Shown one piece after another: positions 9,214 through 18,430 of a DNA stretch of 64,000 nt. Source of the stretch: Cellulomonas sp. WB94 (lineage in GTDB: Bacteria; Actinomycetota; Actinomycetes; Actinomycetales; Cellulomonadaceae); the NCBI RefSeq assembly GCF_003115775.1, contig NZ_QEES01000003.1:1-64000 (forward strand). Reading direction: 5' to 3'. The notes beneath the pieces are model-generated. The model was not told the origin of the DNA. It was given only the letters and a program-made list of their open reading frames with translations, and did no database searches. The position numbers and the translations under genes were made by a program. The first letter of the stretch is position 1. Each line of letters opens with the position of its first letter.

Positions 9214-10772
9214 GCGGCGACCAGGGTCGACGTCGGGCACCGGGTGTGGGCTCGGAGAGCTCCCGGGGCGACGGTCGGCGGGACCGCGGCGGCCGTGAGC
9301 GCGGTCCGGCTCGCGCGGCGGGTCAGCAGCAGCGGACCGCGGCGGCGCCCTCCGCCCGGCGCAAGGGTGCTGACGTGCCACGCGGGGTCGCCTTCGACGT
9401 GCTGAGGGCCGTCGCGGCATCCGACTCGTACGCGAACCTCGTGCTGCCGCCGATGCTGCGCGACCGGGGGCTGCAGGGACGCGACGCGGGCTTCACGACC
9501 GAGCTCGCCTACGGGACGCTGCGCCTGCACGGCCGCTACGACGCGATCATCGAGCTGTGCGCGGCGCGCTCGGCCGACTCCATCGACGGACCGGTGCTGG
9601 ACCTGCTGCGCCTCGGCGTGCACCAGCTCCTCGGCATGCGGGTCCCGGCGCACGCGGCCGTCTCGGAGACGGTCGGGCTGACGCGTGAACGTGTCGGCAC
9701 GGGTGCGTCCCAGTTCGTCAACGCGGTCCTGCGGGCGGTCAGCAAGGCGCCCCTGGAGACGTGGCTCGAGCGGATCGGCGACGCGGCAGACCCGGACGGT
9801 GCCGACCCGCTGGCTCGGCTCGCGGTCACCCAGAGCCACCCGGCATGGATCGTGCGCGCGATGCGCGAGGCGCTGGTCGGTGCGGGCCGCACCGCCGACG
9901 AGCTCCCGGCGCTGCTCGAGGCCGACAACGCACCGCCGCACGTCACGCTCGTCGCCCGGCCCGGCCTCGTCACGACCGCGGAGCTGGCAGCGACCCCGGC
10001 GGCGGCCGCGAGCCGTCCTGGCCGCTGGGCCTCGACCGCCCTCGTGCTCGACGGCGGCGACCCGGCAGCTCTCGACGCGGTGCGGGACGGACGCGCGGGC
10101 GTCCAGGACGAGGGGAGCCAGCTCGTCACGCTGGCCCTCGCGGACGCACCGCTGGACGGGCCCGACGAGCGGTGGCTCGACCTGTGCGCGGGACCTGGCG
10201 GCAAGGCGGCGCTCCTTGGCGCCCTGGCTGCCCAGCGCGGCGCACGGCTGGTCGCCAACGAGGTGCTGCCGCACCGGGCGCGACTCGTCGAGCACGCCCT
10301 GGCGGCTCTGCCTGCCGATGCCGTCGAGGCCGTGCGGACCGGCGACGGCCGCACGCTCGGCGAGGACGAGCCGGGGGCGTACGACCGGGTGCTCGTGGAC
10401 GCACCGTGCACGGGTCTCGGCGCGCTGCGCCGCCGCCCGGAGTCCCGGTGGCGCCGCACCCCGGCGGACCTCGCGGTGCTCGGCGACCTGCAGCGGGCGC
10501 TGCTGGCCTCCGGGCTGCAGGCCGTCCGACCCGGAGGCGTGGTCGCGTACGTCACGTGCTCCCCGCACCTCGCGGAGACCCAGCTCGTGGTCAAGGACGT
10601 GCTGCGCGCGGCGGCGCGGCGCGGCGACGTGATCGAGCTCATCGACGCGCGCGAGACGTTGCGCTCCCTGGCACCCGGGCTCGAGCTGGCCGACAGGCCG
10701 GACGTGCAGCTCTGGCCGCACGTGCACGGGACCGACGCGATGCACCTGACGCTCCTGCGCCGGAACGCGTAG
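9210..10772 (+). CDS. rsmB: 16S rRNA (cytosine-967 C5)-methyltransferase RsmB
   Basis: RsmB methylates C967 of 16S rRNA using SAM. After a basic, low-complexity N-terminal tail of about 55 residues, the NusB-like RNA-binding domain starts at [23 protein letters not shown]. The methyltransferase half has the SAM loop [15 protein letters not shown]. It also has [23 protein letters not shown], with the product-release Cys, and [15 protein letters not shown] with the catalytic Cys. Length is 520 aa. The GTG start overlaps the fmt stop, so translation is probably coupled. Confidence 0.95.
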   Translation: MSGDQGRRRAPGVGSESSRGDGRRDRGGRERGPARAAGQQQRTAAAPSARRKGADVPRGVAFDVLRAVAASDSYANLVLPPMLRDRGLQGRDAGFTTELAYGTLRLHGRYDAIIELCAARSADSIDGPVLDLLRLGVHQLLGMRVPAHAAVSETVGLTRERVGTGASQFVNAVLRAVSKAPLETWLERIGDAADPDGADPLARLAVTQSHPAWIVRAMREALVGAGRTADELPALLEADNAPPHVTLVARPGLVTTAELAATPAAAASRPGRWASTALVLDGGDPAALDAVRDGRAGVQDEGSQLVTLALADAPLDGPDERWLDLCAGPGGKAALLGALAAQRGARLVANEVLPHRARLVEHALAALPADAVEAVRTGDGRTLGEDEPGAYDRVLVDAPCTGLGALRRRPESRWRRTPADLAVLGDLQRALLASGLQAVRPGGVVAYVTCSPHLAETQLVVKDVLRAAARRGDVIELIDARETLRSLAPGLELADRPDVQLWPHVHGTDAMHLTLLRRNA

Positions 10773-10778
10773 CGCGGA

Positions 10779-10784
10779 TACGCT
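10779..10784 (+). promoter_or_regulatory. -10 element for leaderless rpe
   Basis: TACGCT lies 6 nt before the rpe ATG, inside the 18-bp gap after rsmB. Confidence 0.5.
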
Positions 10785-10790
10785 GGCACG

Positions 10791-11471
10791 ATGCCCGCTC
10801 TGATCAGCCCCAGCATCCTGTCGGCAGACTTCGCGAACCTCGAGCGCGACCTCGCCGTCATCGGCGGTGCGGACTACGCGCACGTCGACGTCATGGACAA
10901 CCACTTCGTGCCGAACCTGACCCTCGGGCTCCCCGTCGTGCGCCGGCTCGTCGAGGTGTCGCCCGTACCGATCGACGTGCACCTCATGATCGACGACGCC
11001 GACCGGTGGGCCCCCGCGTTCGCCGAGGCCGGGGCCGCGTCGGTGACGTTCCACGCCGAGGCGACCCAGGCGCCCGTCCGGCTCGCCCGCGAGCTGCGCA
11101 GGCTCGGTGTCCGCGCGGGTGTGGCGGTGCGACCGGCGAGCCCCGTGGAGCCGTTCCTCGACCTGGTGGACGAGTTCGACATGATCCTGGTGATGACCGT
11201 CGAGCCGGGGTTCGGGGGCCAGTCCTTCATCGAGGGGACGCTCGCGAAGATCCGTCGTGCGCGCGCGGCGATCACCGCGGCCGGTGCCGCGACGTGGATC
11301 CAGGTCGACGGGGGAGTGTCGCGGGACACGATCGGGCGCATCGCCGAGGCGGGTGCCAACGTGTTCGTGGCCGGATCCGCGGTCTACGGCGCGCCCGACG
11401 TCGCCGCCGAGATCATCGCGCTGCGCACGCTCGCCGAGGCCGCGACCGCCGGGGCCGTCCCGCACCAGTAG
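10791..11471 (+). CDS. rpe: Ribulose-phosphate 3-epimerase
   Basis: Rpe interconverts ribulose 5-phosphate and xylulose 5-phosphate in the pentose phosphate pathway; ribulose 5-phosphate is also a substrate for the riboflavin genes downstream. The 226-residue TIM barrel has [13 protein letters not shown], the metal/catalytic HVDVMDN and [19 protein letters not shown] and QVDGGVS. ATG 10791 is the family start. The gene precedes the FMN riboswitch and rib operon, as in many actinobacteria. Confidence 0.97.
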   Translation: MPALISPSILSADFANLERDLAVIGGADYAHVDVMDNHFVPNLTLGLPVVRRLVEVSPVPIDVHLMIDDADRWAPAFAEAGAASVTFHAEATQAPVRLARELRRLGVRAGVAVRPASPVEPFLDLVDEFDMILVMTVEPGFGGQSFIEGTLAKIRRARAAITAAGAATWIQVDGGVSRDTIGRIAEAGANVFVAGSAVYGAPDVAAEIIALRTLAEAATAGAVPHQ

Positions 11472-11474
11472 GGG

Positions 11475-11495
11475 CCGCGACGCCCTCGGGCGCGG
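11475..11495 (+). terminator. GC hairpin just after rpe, possible terminator
   Basis: CCGC and GCCC pair with GGGC and GCGG around a two-base TC turn, with a small bulge on the 5' side. No T tract follows, so termination is only a possibility. Confidence 0.3.
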
Positions 11496-11549
11496 AGGGA
11501 ATGCTGACTGTGGCAAGATCGTTGCGCAGTACGCATACAGCACAACGCA

Positions 11550-11683
11550 CACGTGCTCCGGGGTCGGTGCAATTCCGAGCCGGCGGTGACAGTCCGCGAC
11601 CCGTGCGTTCCCGCGAGGGGACAAGCGGTTGACCTGGTGAAACTCCGGGACCGACGGTGAAAGTCCGGATGGGAGGAGACGTG
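11550..11683 (+). promoter_or_regulatory. FMN riboswitch (RFN element)
   Basis: The conserved FMN aptamer segments occur in order: GGTGCAATTCCGAGCCGGCGG, AGTCCGCGACCC, ACCTGGTGAAACTCCGGGACCGACGG and GAAAGTCCGGATGGGAGGAGAC, arranged as the six-helix junction. The closing stem P1 can form as CACGT (11550-11554) with ACGTG (11679-11683) and CTCC (11556-11559) with GGAG (11675-11678). Both a Shine-Dalgarno sequence and a GTG start codon at 11681 lie inside the 3' strand of P1. Binding of FMN should therefore hide a translation start. The element sits 102 nt before ribD, its expected target. No clear intrinsic terminator with a T tract follows the aptamer, which points to translational control. 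Confidence 0.95.
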
Positions 11684-11782
11684 GCGGCGCGCTCGGCCCG
11701 CAAGGTCGTGCTCGCCGTCGGCGCGGGTGACCCTCGGGTCGCCTCCGACCGCACCCCGGGGCCCTCGAGGCACGGGAGGTAG
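11681..11782 (+). CDS. Possible short leader ORF between FMN aptamer and ribD
   Basis: GTG 11681 opens a 33-codon frame (first residues VAARSARKVV) that ends in TAG at 11780-11782, two bases before the ribD GTG. Its ribosome site GGAGGAG (11672-11678 region) belongs to the 3' strand of the riboswitch closing stem. The peptide resembles nothing I recognise. If it is translated, ribosomes stopping at 11782 could restart at ribD, so the aptamer would control ribD through coupling. The ribD gene also has its own GGGAGG site inside the end of this frame. This is a prediction from sequence only. Confidence 0.4.
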   Translation: MAARSARKVVLAVGAGDPRVASDRTPGPSRHGR

Positions 11783-11784
11783 CG

Positions 11785-12954
11785 GTGAGCAACGAGCTCC
11801 TGACTGACGCAACGCCGATGGCGTCGCCGCGTGCTGCCTCCCTCACGGAGCTCGAGGCCATGCGCCGGGCGGTCGACCTCGCGCGACGCGGCCCCGCTCA
11901 CGGCCCGAATCCTCGCGTCGGGTGCGTCATCCTCGCGCCCGGCGGGTCTGACGGGCGCGACGGTCCGAGCGCGGCACAGCGGGCCGTCCTGGGGGAGGGA
12001 TGGCACCGCGGCGCAGGGACCGCGCACGCGGAGGTCGCCGCCCTGGCCGACGCGCAGAGGCGTGGGGCCGACGTGCGCGGCGCGACTGCCGTCGTGACCC
12101 TCGAACCGTGCGACCACACCGGTCGGACCGGCCCGTGCAGCATCGCGCTCCTCGAGGCAGGCATCGGCCGGGTCGTCATCTCCGTCGCGGATCCCAACCT
12201 GGCCGCGGCGGGCGGCGCCGACCGGTTGCGCGGCGCCGGCGTGGACGTCGTCGAGGGGATCCTCGAGGAGCAGGGGATCGAGGTCCTCGGGGCGTGGTTG
12301 CCGGCCGTCGAGCGCGGTCGCCCGTTCGTCACCCTGAAGCTCGCCGCGTCGCTCGACGGCCGGGTCGCTGCTGCCGACGGCACGAGTCGCTGGATCACGT
12401 CGGACGTGGCCCGGGCGCACGCGCACCGGCTGCGCGCGGAGGTCGACGCGATCGCGGTCGGTACCGGCACGGCGCTCGCCGACGACCCGTCGCTCACCGC
12501 CCGGACCGCGAGCGGGGAGCTGACCGAGCACCAGCCGCTGCGCGTCGTCGTCGGTCTGCGCGACGTGCCCGTGGGCGCCCGCCTGCGCGGCCCGGGCGGC
12601 GAGCTGCTCCACGTCCGGACGCACGATCCGGCCGAGGTCCTCGCGGTGCTCGCAGCCCGCGAGGTGCGCCACGTTCTTGTCGACGGCGGTCCGCGGCTCG
12701 CGGCGGCGTTCCTCGGCGCGGGGCTCGTCGACGAGGTGCATGCGTACGTCGCACCCGTCCTGCTCGGCTCGGGGCTGTCCGCGGTCGCCGACCTGGGGAT
12801 CGGGACGATCGCCGACGCCGTCCGCCTCGACCTGCGTGAGGTCGTGCACCTCGGCCCCGACGTCCTCATCGTCGCCACACCGACCACGGCAGCACCACGC
12901 ACGTCCCAACCGGGCACTGCCGTGCCGGGTACCGCCAGCACCAAGGAGATCTGA
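11785..12954 (+). CDS. ribD: Bifunctional riboflavin biosynthesis deaminase/reductase RibD
   Basis: RibD deaminates the pyrimidine made from GTP and then reduces its ribosyl side chain with NADPH. The N-terminal deaminase domain (about residues 15-150) carries the zinc motifs HAEVAAL and EPCDHTGRTGPC. The reductase domain (about 165-375) carries FVTLKLAASLDGRVAAADGTSRWITS and VLVDGGPRLAAAFL. The 389-residue length is normal. GTG 11785 has GGGAGG (11774-11779) at good spacing. A CCTCC stretch at 11742-11746 could pair with that site. The gene overlaps ribE by one base. Confidence 0.96.
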   Translation: MSNELLTDATPMASPRAASLTELEAMRRAVDLARRGPAHGPNPRVGCVILAPGGSDGRDGPSAAQRAVLGEGWHRGAGTAHAEVAALADAQRRGADVRGATAVVTLEPCDHTGRTGPCSIALLEAGIGRVVISVADPNLAAAGGADRLRGAGVDVVEGILEEQGIEVLGAWLPAVERGRPFVTLKLAASLDGRVAAADGTSRWITSDVARAHAHRLRAEVDAIAVGTGTALADDPSLTARTASGELTEHQPLRVVVGLRDVPVGARLRGPGGELLHVRTHDPAEVLAVLAAREVRHVLVDGGPRLAAAFLGAGLVDEVHAYVAPVLLGSGLSAVADLGIGTIADAVRLDLREVVHLGPDVLIVATPTTAAPRTSQPGTAVPGTASTKEI

Positions 12955-13586
12955 TGTTCACGGGGATCGTCGAGGAGATCGGCACCGTCGAGGCGCTCTC
13001 GCGCGGGGGCGGCACACCCGCCGCGCCCGCCGACGGCAGCGACGCACGGTTGACGGTGCGTGGCCCGCTCGTCGCGTCGGACGCACGGCTGGGCGACTCG
13101 ATCGCCGTCAGCGGCGTGTGCCTGACGGTCACCGACCTCCCGGGCGACGGCACGTTCACGGTCGATGTCATGCCCGAGTCGCTGCGGCGCACCGCGCTGG
13201 GCTACCTGAAGGTGGGCAGCCCGGTCAACCTCGAGCGGGCGGTGCGAGCCAACGACCGGCTGGGCGGCCACATCGTCCAGGGTCACGTCGACGGCGTCGG
13301 CACGATCGTGCGCCGGACACCAGGTCCTCGCTGGGACGACGTCGAGATCGACCTCGCACCCGAGCTGGCCCGGTACGTCGCCGAGAAGGGTTCGGTCACC
13401 GTCTCGGGCGTCTCGCTCACCGTCACGCACGTGCGCGACGACGGCTTCGGCATCTCCCTGATCCCGACGACGCTCGAGGCCACGACGCTCGGCCGGCTGG
13501 CAGCCGGCGCCCAGGTCAACATCGAGGTCGACGTCCTCGCGAAGTACGTCGAACGACTGCTCGCGACAGATGGGGTGACACGATGA
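12954..13586 (+). CDS. ribE: Riboflavin synthase alpha chain
   Basis: This enzyme dismutates two 6,7-dimethyl-8-ribityllumazines into riboflavin and the pyrimidine precursor. The 210-residue protein shows the two tandem lumazine-binding halves: MFTGIVEEIGTVEAL with SVSGVCLTV-like DSIAVSGVCLTV in the first, and NDRLGGHIVQGHVDGVG with KGSVTVSGVSLTV in the second. ATG 12954 shares a base with the ribD stop, and the stop overlaps ribBA as ATGA, so the operon is translationally coupled. Confidence 0.96.
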   Translation: MFTGIVEEIGTVEALSRGGGTPAAPADGSDARLTVRGPLVASDARLGDSIAVSGVCLTVTDLPGDGTFTVDVMPESLRRTALGYLKVGSPVNLERAVRANDRLGGHIVQGHVDGVGTIVRRTPGPRWDDVEIDLAPELARYVAEKGSVTVSGVSLTVTHVRDDGFGISLIPTTLEATTLGRLAAGAQVNIEVDVLAKYVERLLATDGVTR

Positions 13587-14998
13587 CGCTCGACACCGAC
13601 CGGTTCGTCGATGCGACGTTCGGGACCATCGAGGAGGCCCTCGACGCGCTGCGCGCAGGGCGTCCCGTCATCGTCGCCGACTCGCCCGACCGCGAGAACG
13701 AGGTCGACGTGATCCTCGCGGCCGAGCTGGCGACCCCGGAGTGGGTGGCCTGGACCATCCGGCACTCGTCGGGCTACCTGTGCGCGCCCATGCCCGCCTC
13801 GCGGGCCGATGCGCTCGGGCTGCCGCTCATGGTCCCGCAGAGCCAGGACCCGCGGCGGACCGCGTACACGGTCTCCGTCGACGCGGCCCGGGGCGTCACG
13901 ACCGGCATCTCGGCGAGCGACCGCTCGCACACGCTCCTGACACTCGCCGACCCGTCGTCCGGCCCGGAGAGCCTCATCCGCCCCGGCCACGTCCTGCCGC
14001 TGCGGGCCGTGCCCGGCGGGGTGCTGCACCGCGCGGGCCACACCGAGGCGGCCGTCGACCTGTGCCGCCTCGCGGGCCTCGCACCCGTCGGGGCGATCGC
14101 CGAGCTGGTGAACGACGACGGCACGATGGTGCGGCTCGAGGCCGCCGCACGCATCGCGGTCGACAACGGGCTGGTCCTGGTCACGATCGCCGACCTCATC
14201 GCCTGGCGGACGTCGCACGGAGACACCGTCGAGGCCAAGGACGCCGTCGCTGACGAGCTCGGCACCCAGCCGCGTGTCCACGAGACCCACACGGCCTACC
14301 TCCCGACCAAGCACGGGGACTTCCGGATCCACGGGTACCGCGACCTGCGTACCGGCGCGGAGCACGTGGCGCTCGTCGCCACCCGCGGCCTCGCGGACCA
14401 GCCCGTCGTGCGCGTGCACTCCGAGTGCCTCACGGGCGACGCGTTCGGCTCGGCGCGCTGCGACTGCGGACCGCAGCTCGACGCCTCGCTCGCGATGGCC
14501 GCCGAGCAGGGCGGCGCGGTCGTCTACCTGCGCGGCCACGAGGGTCGGGGCATCGGGCTGCTCGCCAAGGTGGCGGCCTACGCGCTGCAGGACCAGGGGC
14601 GCGACACGGTCGAGGCGAACCTCGACCTGGGGTGGGAGGCCGACCGCCGCGAGTACGGCGCTGCGGCCGCGATCCTCGCAGGGCTGGGCGCGCACCGGAT
14701 CACGCTCCTGACCAACAACCCCGCCAAGGTCGCCGGCCTGCGTGCCCACGGCATCGACGTCGCCGAGATCCGCGGGCTCGAGGTCGGCCGGACCCCGCAC
14801 AACGCCGCCTACCTGCACACCAAGGCGGTCTCCATGGGCCACGTGCTGCACCTCGAGCCCGGGATCCACCAGGGCACCCCGATCCACCTCGACCCCGTCC
14901 AGGCGGCGCCCGCCGCCCCGGACGTCGACACCGCCGACCACATCCTCGACGGCCAGGTGCTGGCCGTCGACCCCACGAACCAGGAGACCACCGCATGA
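13583..14998 (+). CDS. ribBA: Bifunctional DHBP synthase / GTP cyclohydrolase II
   Basis: The N-terminal half makes 3,4-dihydroxy-2-butanone 4-phosphate from ribulose 5-phosphate; the C-terminal half opens GTP to the first pyrimidine of riboflavin synthesis. The DHBP domain (about 1-210) has [34 protein letters not shown] and [14 protein letters not shown]. The cyclohydrolase domain has the zinc and catalytic segment [21 protein letters not shown] and [13 protein letters not shown]. Length is 471 aa. Usual family members read ENEGDL where this one has ENEVDV, a small change near the metal site. Confidence 0.96.
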   Translation: MTLDTDRFVDATFGTIEEALDALRAGRPVIVADSPDRENEVDVILAAELATPEWVAWTIRHSSGYLCAPMPASRADALGLPLMVPQSQDPRRTAYTVSVDAARGVTTGISASDRSHTLLTLADPSSGPESLIRPGHVLPLRAVPGGVLHRAGHTEAAVDLCRLAGLAPVGAIAELVNDDGTMVRLEAAARIAVDNGLVLVTIADLIAWRTSHGDTVEAKDAVADELGTQPRVHETHTAYLPTKHGDFRIHGYRDLRTGAEHVALVATRGLADQPVVRVHSECLTGDAFGSARCDCGPQLDASLAMAAEQGGAVVYLRGHEGRGIGLLAKVAAYALQDQGRDTVEANLDLGWEADRREYGAAAAILAGLGAHRITLLTNNPAKVAGLRAHGIDVAEIRGLEVGRTPHNAAYLHTKAVSMGHVLHLEPGIHQGTPIHLDPVQAAPAAPDVDTADHILDGQVLAVDPTNQETTA

Positions 14999-15474
14999 GC
15001 GGCGCAGGCGCACCCACCTTGACGGTCGACGGCACCGGGCTGCGGGTGACCGTCGTCGCCGCGAGCTGGCACACCGTCGTCATGGACGGTCTCCTGGCCG
15101 GCGCAGTCCGTGCGCTCGCCGAGGCGCACGTCGACGACGTCACGATCGTCCGGCTGCCGGGCACGTTCGAGCTGCCCGTGGCCGCCAAGCACGCCGCCGA
15201 TCACGGCGCCGACGCCGTCGTCGCGCTCGGTGTCGTCATCCGCGGCGGGACCCCGCACTTCGAGTACGTCTGCGAGGCTGCGACGCTCGGGCTCACGCAG
15301 GTCGCCGTCCAGACCGGCATCCCGGTGGGCTTCGGCGTGCTGACCTGCGACGACGAGGCCCAGGCCCTCGACCGCGCGGGGCTGCCCGACTCCCACGAGG
15401 ACAAGGGCGCGGAGGCGGCCCAGGCGGCCGTCGCGACGGTCGTGGCCCTGCGGGCGTCTAGGCTCGGGGCGTGA
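14995..15474 (+). CDS. ribH: 6,7-dimethyl-8-ribityllumazine synthase
   Basis: RibH joins the ribitylamino-pyrimidine with dihydroxybutanone phosphate to form lumazine and usually assembles into hollow shells. The 159-residue product has [49 protein letters not shown] with the active-site His, and [20 protein letters not shown] 14995 overlaps the ribBA stop as ATGA, and its own stop overlaps hisE as GTGA. The end of the gene also contains the -10 of hisE. Confidence 0.96.
   Translation: MSGAGAPTLTVDGTGLRVTVVAASWHTVVMDGLLAGAVRALAEAHVDDVTIVRLPGTFELPVAAKHAADHGADAVVALGVVIRGGTPHFEYVCEAATLGLTQVAVQTGIPVGFGVLTCDDEAQALDRAGLPDSHEDKGAEAAQAAVATVVALRASRLGA
15459..15464 (+). promoter_or_regulatory. -10 element for leaderless hisE inside the ribH end
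   Basis: TAGGCT lies 6 nt before the hisE GTG. It could give hisE-hisG an independent leaderless transcript while read-through from rib genes remains possible. Confidence 0.5.
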
Positions 15475-15734
15475 AGACGTTCGACTCGCTGTTCGCGGAG
15501 CTCGCCGAGAAGGCCATCACCCGTCCCGCCGGCTCCGGCACGGTCGCCGAGCTGGATGCGGGCGTCCATGCGATCGGCAAGAAGATCGTCGAGGAGGCGG
15601 CCGAGGTCTGGATGGCTGCTGAGTACGAGGGCGGCGTCCGCACGGCCGAGGAGATCTCGCAGCTGCTCTACCACCTGCAGGTGCTCATGGTCGCGAGCGG
15701 ACTGAGCCTCGAGGACGTCTACACCCATCTCTGA
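15471..15734 (+). CDS. hisE: Phosphoribosyl-ATP pyrophosphatase
   Basis: HisE removes pyrophosphate from phosphoribosyl-ATP in the second step of histidine synthesis. The 87-residue all-helical protein starts [15 protein letters not shown] and carries the metal-binding helix [18 protein letters not shown], then [14 protein letters not shown]. The GTG at 15471 overlaps the ribH stop. hisG follows 73 bp downstream; that gap holds a short direct repeat of CCGCTTCGACCC. Confidence 0.96.
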   Translation: MKTFDSLFAELAEKAITRPAGSGTVAELDAGVHAIGKKIVEEAAEVWMAAEYEGGVRTAEEISQLLYHLQVLMVASGLSLEDVYTHL

Positions 15735-15807
15735 GCGGCCCAGGGCCTCGTTCACCACCCCTGCCGCTTCGACCCCACCGCCGCTTCGACCCACCCGTGA
15801 GGATCAC

Positions 15808-16653
15808 GTGCTGAGGATCGCCGTCCCCAACAAGGGCTCCCTGTCCGAGCCCGCCGCCGACATGCTGCGCGAGGCGGGCTACCGCCAGCGCCGGGACTCG
15901 CGCGAGCTGGTCCTGCCCGACCCGGACAACGACGTGGAGTTCTTCTTCCTGCGTCCGCGCGACATCGCGGTCTACGTCGGCGCGGGCACCGTCGACGTCG
16001 GCATCACGGGCCGCGACCTGCTGCTCGACTCCGCGTCGTCGGCGACCGAGCACCTCGAGCTGGGGTTCGCGCGGTCGACGTTCCGGTTCGCCGCACCCGC
16101 CGGCTCGATGACCGACGTCTCCCAGGTCGCCGGTCGCCGGGTCGCGACGTCGTACCCGGTGCTCGTGCAGGCCTACCTCGGTGAGCGGGGCGTGCGTGCG
16201 TCCGAGGTCGTGCGGCTCGACGGCGCGGTCGAGACGGCGATCCGGCTGGGCGTCGCCGACGTCATCGCCGACGTCGTCGAGACGGGCACGACCCTGCGCG
16301 CCGCGGGCCTGGAGATCTTCGGTGAGCCGCTGCTGCGCTCCGAGGCGGTCCTCGTGCGACGGACGGGTGCCGAGCCGGCCGGCCTCGACGTGCTGACACG
16401 GCGGATCCAGGGTGTCCTGACGGCCCGCGAGTACGTGCTCATGGACTACGACGTGCCGCTCGCGCTGGTCGATCAGGCGGTCGCCATCACCCCCGGCCTC
16501 GAGTCGCCGACGGTGTCCCCGCTGCACAACCGTGACTGGGCGGCCGTGCGGGCGATGGTGCGGCGGGTCGACACGAACCGCGTCATGGACTCGCTGTACG
16601 ACGTCGGGGCCCGCGCGATCCTCGTGACGTCGATCCACGCCTGCCGGCTCTGA
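15808..16653 (+). CDS. hisG: ATP phosphoribosyltransferase, long form
   Basis: HisG joins ATP and PRPP, the committed and feedback-controlled step of histidine synthesis. At 281 residues it is the long form with a C-terminal histidine-binding ACT-like domain, so it does not need HisZ. Motifs include [20 protein letters not shown] and the PRPP loop [23 protein letters not shown] 15808 is preceded by a GAGG site. hisE-hisG as a separate pair is the common actinobacterial arrangement. Confidence 0.96.
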   Translation: MLRIAVPNKGSLSEPAADMLREAGYRQRRDSRELVLPDPDNDVEFFFLRPRDIAVYVGAGTVDVGITGRDLLLDSASSATEHLELGFARSTFRFAAPAGSMTDVSQVAGRRVATSYPVLVQAYLGERGVRASEVVRLDGAVETAIRLGVADVIADVVETGTTLRAAGLEIFGEPLLRSEAVLVRRTGAEPAGLDVLTRRIQGVLTAREYVLMDYDVPLALVDQAVAITPGLESPTVSPLHNRDWAAVRAMVRRVDTNRVMDSLYDVGARAILVTSIHACRL

Positions 16654-16668
16654 CCCGAGGGCTCCGCG

Positions 16669-17157
16669 GTGAGTGACGAGTCCGGCACCGGCAGGACGCC
16701 GGACGACGCGCGCGCGGGGCTGCACGCACCGTTCCGGCCGCAGGCTGCGCGCGTCGTGACGCTCGGCCTCGCCGTGCTCGTCGCGCTGCTGACCGCGGCC
16801 CTGGTCGCGGCGCTGCCCAGCATCGCACCCGAGTACGGTCCCGGAGACCAGGCCGGCATCGCCCTGCTCGGGCTGGCGATCACCTGGTTCTGCTGGCGGC
16901 AGGCGTCGGTCTCAGCGCGCCCCGACGAGACCGGGCTCACCATCCGCAACCTCGTGGTCTCGCGCCGGCTCGCGTGGGCCGAGATCGTCTCGGTGCGGTT
17001 CGGTGGCGGCCGTCCGTGGGTCCAGCTGGACCTCGCCGACGGGGACACGCTCGCCGTGATGGGGATCCAGCGCGCCGACGGTGCCCGCGCCGATGCCGAG
17101 GCCCGCCGGCTGGCGACGCTCGTCGAGCTGCACTCGCGGACGGCTCGGGACGACTGA
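16669..17157 (+). CDS. PH-domain (bPH2-like) membrane protein
   Basis: The 162-residue protein has two hydrophobic segments (about residues 25-48 and 62-78), then a PH-like domain with LTIRNLVVSRRLAWAEIVSVRFGGG. Such bacterial PH proteins are common next to hisG and ribH in actinobacteria and have no assigned role. GTG 16669 lies 15 bp after hisG, so it is probably in the same transcript. It ends facing DUF3866, with a 19-bp tandem repeat in between. Confidence 0.85.
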   Translation: MSDESGTGRTPDDARAGLHAPFRPQAARVVTLGLAVLVALLTAALVAALPSIAPEYGPGDQAGIALLGLAITWFCWRQASVSARPDETGLTIRNLVVSRRLAWAEIVSVRFGGGRPWVQLDLADGDTLAVMGIQRADGARADAEARRLATLVELHSRTARDD

Positions 17158-17162
17158 GACTC

Positions 17163-17200
17163 CGCCAGGCAGTGCTCAGAGCGCCAGGCAGTGCTCAGAG
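17163..17200. repeat. Perfect 19-bp tandem duplication at the 3' end of the DUF3866 gene
   Basis: The unit CGCCAGGCAGTGCTCAGAG occurs twice without mismatch (17163-17181, 17182-17200). On the minus strand each copy includes a TGA; the copy nearer the gene supplies the DUF3866 stop codon. Confidence 0.95.
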
Positions 17201-18397
17201 CGACGTGAGCGCCTCGGCGTGCACGCCGGCCACGGCGGCCGCGAGGAAGGCGGCGGGGTCGGTCTCGAGCCCGCGTCCCATCGTCGACAGCCTCACCGGT
17301 GCGCCGGCGAGCGCTGCGAGGAGCTCGTCGCCGGCGTCGACCTCGACGAGCCGGTGACGCCCGTGCGGTGCGACGAGCGTGAGCACCTGCTGACGGACGC
17401 GTCGGCCCAGCGCCTCCAGCGACCCGTCGACCCCGGTCGGGGGGCCGTCGCGATCGGGCCGGCCGACGACCGACCCCGCTGCGAAGACCGGCACGACGAC
17501 GTCGGCGGGGGCGAGCGCGACCCGTCCGTACGCGGTCAGCGAGTGGTGCGAGACCCCGAGGTGACGCTCGCGCGCGTCGGCACCGGACACCCTCAGCGAC
17601 GCCACCGGGCGACCGCCCAGGACCGCTGCCGCATTGATCGCCTCGCCGGCGGCGACCCCCGAGAACCCCCACCGTGTGCCGGTGCCGAGGTTCCCTGGCC
17701 CCTGCGCGACGACGACGAGGTCCGTGCCCACGACGAGCCTCGCGGCGAGCAGCCCGGTGTGCACGGTCACGGCCTCGAGGTCGCCGCCGAACGCCTGGCC
17801 GGTCGTGATGCAGGCGTCGATCCAGCCCGCGTCCGCGAGCCCGGAGACCGTCCGGGAGAACCCGGCAGGAAGCGCTCCGCCGTCGGTCATCACGTAGGCG
17901 ATCCGAGGGACGGGCCGGCCGTGGAGGGCGGCGCCGAGCCGGGCGCCCGCGATGATCGCCGGCAGGGCCGAGTGGAGGTCGGCCACGACGACGGGCAGCC
18001 CTCCGAGGTCGTCGGCGTCGCGGAGCGTCTCGTGGTGCGGGGACTCCTGGTCGTCGACCCCGAGCACCATCGCCTGCAGCGGGGTGTAGCGCGCCTTGAC
18101 GAGGTGGCCCGGGGACGGCGGGGGATCGGCCGGAAGGGGGTCGGTCGGGGCCACGACGAGCGCGTAACCGCCCGTGCCCAGGCCCCGCGCCAGGGCCGTG
18201 ACGTTGAGCAGGACCCGCGTCCCGACGTCGGGCACACCCACGAGCGACGGGTACGCGAGCGCCCGCACGAGGGCACCCGACGCGAGCCCGGCGGCACCGT
18301 CGATGTCGAGCGCCGTGTCGAGCTCGACCCCCAGCTCCGCCGCCCCGCGCCACCGTGGACCGTGCGACACCACGACACCTGCACGCCACGTGATCAC
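17195..18397 (-). CDS. DUF3866 family protein
   Basis: This is a 400-residue conserved actinobacterial protein of unknown function, typically found near pafBC. It has no signal peptide or clear membrane segment. Glycine-rich stretches such as VVAQGPGNLGTGTRWGFSG and VSHHSLTAYGRV suggest an enzyme fold, but I see no assignable active site. The GTG start at 18397 has no ribosome site; TAGCGT six bases upstream points to a leaderless transcript. It is divergent from pafB across only 33 bp. Its stop lies in a tandem repeat. Confidence 0.85.
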   Translation of the reverse strand: MITWRAGVVVSHGPRWRGAAELGVELDTALDIDGAAGLASGALVRALAYPSLVGVPDVGTRVLLNVTALARGLGTGGYALVVAPTDPLPADPPPSPGHLVKARYTPLQAMVLGVDDQESPHHETLRDADDLGGLPVVVADLHSALPAIIAGARLGAALHGRPVPRIAYVMTDGGALPAGFSRTVSGLADAGWIDACITTGQAFGGDLEAVTVHTGLLAARLVVGTDLVVVAQGPGNLGTGTRWGFSGVAAGEAINAAAVLGGRPVASLRVSGADARERHLGVSHHSLTAYGRVALAPADVVVPVFAAGSVVGRPDRDGPPTGVDGSLEALGRRVRQQVLTLVAPHGRHRLVEVDAGDELLAALAGAPVRLSTMGRGLETDPAAFLAAAVAGVHAEALTSL

Positions 18398-18403
18398 GCG
18401 CCC

Positions 18404-18409
18404 ACGCTA
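18404..18409 (-). promoter_or_regulatory. -10 element for leaderless DUF3866 gene
   Basis: On the minus strand TAGCGT lies 6 nt before the GTG at 18397. It shares a 33-bp gap with the opposing pafB -10. Confidence 0.5.
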
Positions 18410-18417
18410 CCGGCCAC

Positions 18418-18423
18418 TACCGT
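18418..18423 (+). promoter_or_regulatory. -10 element for leaderless pafB
   Basis: TACCGT lies 7 nt before the pafB ATG. Its centre is only 14 bp from the opposing -10 of the DUF3866 gene. Confidence 0.55.
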
Positions 18424-18430
18424 TGACCCG

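Noticed and set aside
8838-11861. A 1007-codon minus-strand frame across fmt, rsmB and rpe, and similar giant frames (30761-33772 plus, 37180-40809 plus, 3787-5892 minus)
   Set aside because: High-GC genes produce long open frames on the opposite strand. These have Arg/Pro/Ala-rich, motif-free products, and each lies over a gene with clear family motifs.
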